From assembly GCF_000341085.1 (NCBI RefSeq), contig NZ_ANBA01000002.1, forward strand, positions 496,001-560,000: DNA of 64,000 nt, read 5' to 3'. This document shows, in pieces, positions 60,960-64,000 of the stretch. Below the pieces are notes generated by a model. That model did not search any database, had not been told where the DNA came from, and worked only from the letters and a program-made list of their open reading frames with translations. Source of the stretch: Nocardiopsis ganjiahuensis DSM 45031 (lineage in GTDB: Bacteria > Actinomycetota > Actinomycetes > Streptosporangiales > Streptosporangiaceae). How positions within the stretch are numbered: the stretch's first letter is position 1; each line of letters starts with the position of its first letter. The position numbers and the translations under genes were made by a program.

Positions 60960-61865
60960 TCAGATCCGTCCGAGCAGTTCGGCCTTCTTGGCACTGAACT
61001 CCTCGTCGGTGAGCAGGCCCTTGGCGTGCAGTTCGCCGAGGCGTTCGATCTGCCTGAAGATCCACTCGTCGTCGTCCGGTGATCCCGAGGCGGCCTCCAG
61101 GGCGCGCACGGCAGCGCCGGCGCCCACGGCTCCGGTCGCCTCCACGGCGTCCCTGGCCCACAGGTGGGCGATGACCGTGGCGGCCAGCAGGAACGCGTGG
61201 TAGCTCTCAGCGCTGCTGCCGTCCATGCCCGTGCGCAACGTTCCCAGGTCGTCCTTGGGTTTGAGTACGTCCTGGGAGTTCTCCCTGGTCAAGACACGCA
61301 CCAGGCCCCATCCCGTGTTGTTGACGGGCGCCCACTCCGCACCGGTGATGTCGGCGAAGGCGTACTCGCGGCGCCGGCCCCTCTTGGCGCGGCCGCTGGC
61401 GTAGGCGCCCTCCCAGGCCAGGGTCAGGCGGTCGGTCTCCAGGCGCGCGGTGCCCTCGCAGGTCCTGATGTGCAGGGGCAGGGCGGGGACCAGACGGGTC
61501 GCGGCCACGGGGTCGGAGGGGCCGGCCTGGCTCGCCGCGAACCGCACCTGGTCGGCCAGGTACTCGGCGACCAGCTCGGTGTCGGCGGGGCCGGTGATCC
61601 GGAAGGGCTGGGCCTTGTCGTCGGTCGCGGCGCCGGCTGCGGCGTAGGGGTCAGTGCGTTCGCGCAGCCGCAGGTTCATCACCCAGCCGTTCCTGCGCGT
61701 GGCACGGGGTCGGAAGTCCACCGTGTCGATCACGTCGACCGGCACCTCGAGGCTGCCGAGGGCTTTGAGCAGGTGGCTTCTGAACCAGCCCTTGGTCTCG
61801 TACCTGATGGAGATCGACTGCCCGTCGAACACCCAGACGGCCTGGTCCCCGCGCAACTGCTCCAT
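60960..61865 (-). CDS. DUF4429-SHOCT protein, copy 1
   Basis: A 301-residue paralogue of the downstream gene. It begins MEQLRGDQAVWVFDGQSIS and has the same DUF4429-like core and a C-terminal SHOCT motif WIFRQIERLGELHAKGLLTD. The linker between them is about 60 residues shorter than in copy 2. The ATG at 61865 has GAGAGGG upstream. The two genes are 23 bases apart and probably co-transcribed. Their role is unknown. Confidence 0.8.
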   Translation of the reverse strand: MEQLRGDQAVWVFDGQSISIRYETKGWFRSHLLKALGSLEVPVDVIDTVDFRPRATRRNGWVMNLRLRERTDPYAAAGAATDDKAQPFRITGPADTELVAEYLADQVRFAASQAGPSDPVAATRLVPALPLHIRTCEGTARLETDRLTLAWEGAYASGRAKRGRRREYAFADITGAEWAPVNNTGWGLVRVLTRENSQDVLKPKDDLGTLRTGMDGSSAESYHAFLLAATVIAHLWARDAVEATGAVGAGAAVRALEAASGSPDDDEWIFRQIERLGELHAKGLLTDEEFSAKKAELLGRI

Positions 61866-61906
61866 GACGCCCTCTCCGGTTCTCCTTTGCCTCCCCTGCC
61901 TAGCAG

Positions 61907-61936
61907 AACGTCCGCCCCCGATCGAGGGCGGACGTT
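61907..61936 (-). terminator. Terminator of the second GT2 gene
   Basis: A perfect 11-bp stem (AACGTCCGCCC with 61926-61936) and an 8-base loop, 35 bases past the GT2 stop on the minus strand. Confidence 0.82.
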
Positions 61937-61970
61937 GTCCGCATGCGGCCGCCCTGGCGGCGGTTCCGGG

Positions 61971-62984
61971 TCAGGAGCTGGTGGAGCCGCTGCTCGACCG
62001 GGCGGTCCGGGAGTCGGCGCCGAGCCCGGGCGGGCTGGTGAGGAAACCGGTGCCCCACGACATGTGCATGGTGGCGAGCGCGACCGGGACCAGCGGCCAC
62101 GAGGACGCGGGCAGGCCGCGGGTGAGCGGCACCGTCGCCGCGGTGATCAGGGCCAGGTAGGCCGCGGGCACCAGCCACAGCGGCCAGAAGAACACGCCGC
62201 CGACCAGGCCGACGAGGATCCCGGCCACGGCCACCGGCGGGGCCAGGTAGCGCAGGTTGATCGTGCCCTTGTGCTGGCGGGCGACCACGCGCCGCCAGCG
62301 GCCGTAGTGGAAGTACTGCTTGGCGAGGAGCCTGACGTTGCGGCGCGGACGGTAGGAGACCTGCATCCGGGGCTGGAACCAGACGGTTCCGCCGGTGGTG
62401 CGGATGCGGTGGTTCATCTCCCAGTCCTGCGCGCGCAGGAAGGCCTCGTCGTAGCCGCCGACCCGTTCCAGGGCCGAACGGCGGAAGACACCGAGGTAGA
62501 CGGTGTCGGCGGGGCCGCCCTCACCGCCGGTGTGGAAGCGGGCGTTGCCCACCCCGACCTTGGAGGTCATGGCGGCGGCCACGGCCTTCTCCCAGGGGGT
62601 GGTGCCCTCGGCGGCCATGATGCCGCCGACGTTGTCGGCCCCGGTCTCATCGAGGGTCTCCACCGCCACCTTGAGGTAGTCGGAGGGCATCATCGCGTGG
62701 CCGTCGATGCGGGCGACGATGTCGTGCGAGGAGGCACCGATGGCGGCGTTCAGGCCGGCGGGCGTCTTCCCTGTGGGGTTGTCCACCACTTTGACGCGGG
62801 GGTCGGCGGCCGCGAGGCCGTCGGCGACCTCGCGGGTTCGGTCCGAGGAGGGACCGACGCCCAGAACGACCTCGAGCTCGCCCGGGTACTCCTGGGCGAG
62901 GACGTGCTCCACCGCGGCTGCGAGGTGGCGCTCTTCGTTCAGTACGGGCATGACGACGGAGACAGGCGGCCAGGACACGGGCAC
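61971..62984 (-). CDS. GT2-family glycosyltransferase, membrane-bound
   Basis: A 337-residue GT-A enzyme, ExoA/SuccA-like. VSVVMPVLNEERHLAAAVEH starts the domain, ARIDGHAMMPSDYL contains the DxD-type motif, and LRAQDWEMNHRIRTTGG the ED region. Two helices follow (about 240-290, ending at AYLALITAATVPL). It likely adds a sugar to a lipid-linked intermediate at the membrane. Start at 62984. Confidence 0.86.
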   Translation of the reverse strand: MPVSWPPVSVVMPVLNEERHLAAAVEHVLAQEYPGELEVVLGVGPSSDRTREVADGLAAADPRVKVVDNPTGKTPAGLNAAIGASSHDIVARIDGHAMMPSDYLKVAVETLDETGADNVGGIMAAEGTTPWEKAVAAAMTSKVGVGNARFHTGGEGGPADTVYLGVFRRSALERVGGYDEAFLRAQDWEMNHRIRTTGGTVWFQPRMQVSYRPRRNVRLLAKQYFHYGRWRRVVARQHKGTINLRYLAPPVAVAGILVGLVGGVFFWPLWLVPAAYLALITAATVPLTRGLPASSWPLVPVALATMHMSWGTGFLTSPPGLGADSRTARSSSGSTSS

Positions 62985-63131
62985 TTCCCAAGGTCAAGAC
63001 TGTCGGGACTGCGCCGGCTCCCCGGAGCCCTTTCTCGAGGGCAGTGCACGGGGGCGTAGCGCGCGCTCAACGGTACTGCACCCAACCCGGGCGTCCGGAC
63101 CGCTCGCCTCCGCCGTCACACCCGCCGGGGA

Positions 63132-63371
63132 TCAGGACTGGTTCTTGACCGGCAGGCCGTCGGAGTCCTTGAAGTTACCGATGAGGATCATGATGAAGTC
63201 GATCAGGGCCCAGACACCCACACCGCCGCAGGTGAAGATCATCAGGACACCGGTCCCGATCTTGCCGGTGTAGAAGCGGTGAGCGCCCACGACACCGAGG
63301 AAGAAGCTGAGCAGGACGGTGGTGAGCCAGCTCTTGGGGGAGACGGGTTCGGAGTAGGGCTGCGAGGTCAT
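63132..63371 (-). CDS. TM2-domain membrane protein
   Basis: A 79-residue protein with a complete TM2 domain: two helices (TTVLLSFFLGVVGAHRFYTG, then LMIFTCGGVGVWALIDFIMI) joined by the GAHRFYTGKIGTG turn. The ATG at 63371 has AGGAG upstream. TM2 proteins occur widely with unknown function. Confidence 0.85.
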   Translation of the reverse strand: MTSQPYSEPVSPKSWLTTVLLSFFLGVVGAHRFYTGKIGTGVLMIFTCGGVGVWALIDFIMILIGNFKDSDGLPVKNQS

Positions 63372-63655
63372 GTCGTTTGACTCCTGGATCCGGGGGAGAG
63401 GTTGAGGGGAGGACGCAGGGTCCCGCGGGCGCGGGGGGCGCGGGGGCGTTCACCGGGGTGCCCCCTTGTGGGGCGAGACCAATGACGCCGTACTGGTCAG
63501 AGCGGTTTACGCGATTCCCGAAACCATCACGACCGTTTCCGGGTCGAAACATATGGGGGGCAACACGCCGAGGTTTGACATCCCGCGCCCTTCGGCCGAT
63601 CGGGTGACAACCTAGGTACCAAGGACACCGTGGAACGGGTGGGACGGGGACGTCG

Positions 63656-64000
63656 ATGAGCGACGAGGACGCCGGACGGCAGAGGACGACGGGCGAGTTC
63701 CGGCGGAAGCGCTCGCAGCCTCAGCCACCCGGCGGGCGGCGCTCCCCCCGGTCGGGCCGGTTCACCGTTCCCAACGCGCGTGTGCGCCGCCACCGCAACG
63801 GCCTGGTGCTGATGAGTGTGCTCTCGGTGCTGGTCCTGCTCGCTTCGGGCACCTCGTGGGCGATCACGGGGTGGATGTCCGGCTCCCTGAACCGCTTCGA
63901 CGTGTTCGGCGGCCTGGCCGACGGGGACCGCCCCGAGGAGACCGGCGGCCTGACCTTCCTCGTCATCGGCTCCGACAACCGGGGCGAGATGAGCAAGGAG
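63656..64000 (+). CDS. LytR-CpsA-Psr (LCP) family protein, 5' part
   Basis: The first 115 codons of an LCP phosphotransferase. A basic, disordered cytoplasmic tail (1-48) precedes one helix (about 50-70, LVLMSVLSVLVLLASGTSWA) and the start of the LCP domain with LTFLVIGSDNRGEMSKE, the pyrophosphate-binding motif. LCP proteins attach undecaprenol-linked wall polymers to peptidoglycan, which fits the neighbouring genes. ATG at 63656, with GGGGACG upstream and a TAGGTA box at 63613-63618. Confidence 0.85.
   Translation, partial: MSDEDAGRQRTTGEFRRKRSQPQPPGGRRSPRSGRFTVPNARVRRHRNGLVLMSVLSVLVLLASGTSWAITGWMSGSLNRFDVFGGLADGDRPEETGGLTFLVIGSDNRGEMSKE

Noticed and set aside
1-64000. CRISPR arrays, insertion sequences, prophage, tRNA and rRNA genes
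   Set aside because: No regularly spaced direct repeats, transposase or integrase motifs, or recognisable tRNA/rRNA segments were seen on reading both strands.

Overview
This is high-GC actinobacterial chromosome. Almost every codon ends in G or C, GTG starts are common, and many genes begin 5-8 bases after a TAGGNT-like -10 box, which suggests leaderless mRNAs. The first 13 kb matches the gene order of Mycobacterium tuberculosis Rv3202c-Rv3211: AdnA helicase-nuclease, an alkyltransferase-like protein, MoeZ, a FasR-type TetR regulator, a ferritin-like protein and a RhlE-type DEAD-box helicase. The overall style fits a filamentous actinomycete such as Nocardiopsis or a relative. The genus is inference. 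No phage, insertion sequence, CRISPR array, rRNA or tRNA was seen.

Layout. 0-14 kb: housekeeping block (adnA, ATL, EamA permease, hydrolases, moeZ, fasR-like, small membrane proteins, rhlE-like helicase). 14-24.5 kb: a metallo-beta-lactamase-fold protein that has lost its metal ligands, a PHP phosphoesterase, a DUF6758-like protein, typA, a Nudix hydrolase, recD2, a YjbR/MmcQ protein and two coupled paralogous membrane proteins. 24.6-32.6 kb: a soluble Ser/Thr kinase, a secreted LPVTG-anchored 5'-nucleotidase, secreted and membrane proteins, and an OmpR-type two-component system.

32.8-43 kb is a surface-glycan locus with several GT4-type glycosyltransferases, WecB (UDP-GlcNAc 2-epimerase) and WecC (UDP-ManNAc dehydrogenase). 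Together WecB and WecC would supply UDP-ManNAcA. 43.8-49.6 kb is a six-gene leftward operon encoding RsbR, RsbS and RsbT stressosome homologues plus three SpoIIE/RsbX-type proteins. A MarR regulator diverges from it.

50.8-64 kb is a second cell-wall polymer region. It holds a GT2 enzyme, a CDP-alcohol phosphotransferase, a glycerol-1-phosphate-dehydrogenase-like enzyme, a cytidylyltransferase-like NTP transferase, two membrane proteins, a TagGH-type ABC exporter, an IspD/TarI-like cytidylyltransferase coupled to a glycerophosphodiester phosphodiesterase, another GT2 and, at the right edge, a LytR-CpsA-Psr ligase. Read together, the two glycan loci look like a pathway for making, exporting and attaching a polyol-phosphate and ManNAcA-containing wall polymer. 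The least ordinary features are the polyol-phosphate module, the metal-ligand-free MBL protein, the apparent CTG start of the DEAD-box helicase, and a short low-GC segment with a TTA codon between a glycosyltransferase gene and wecC.
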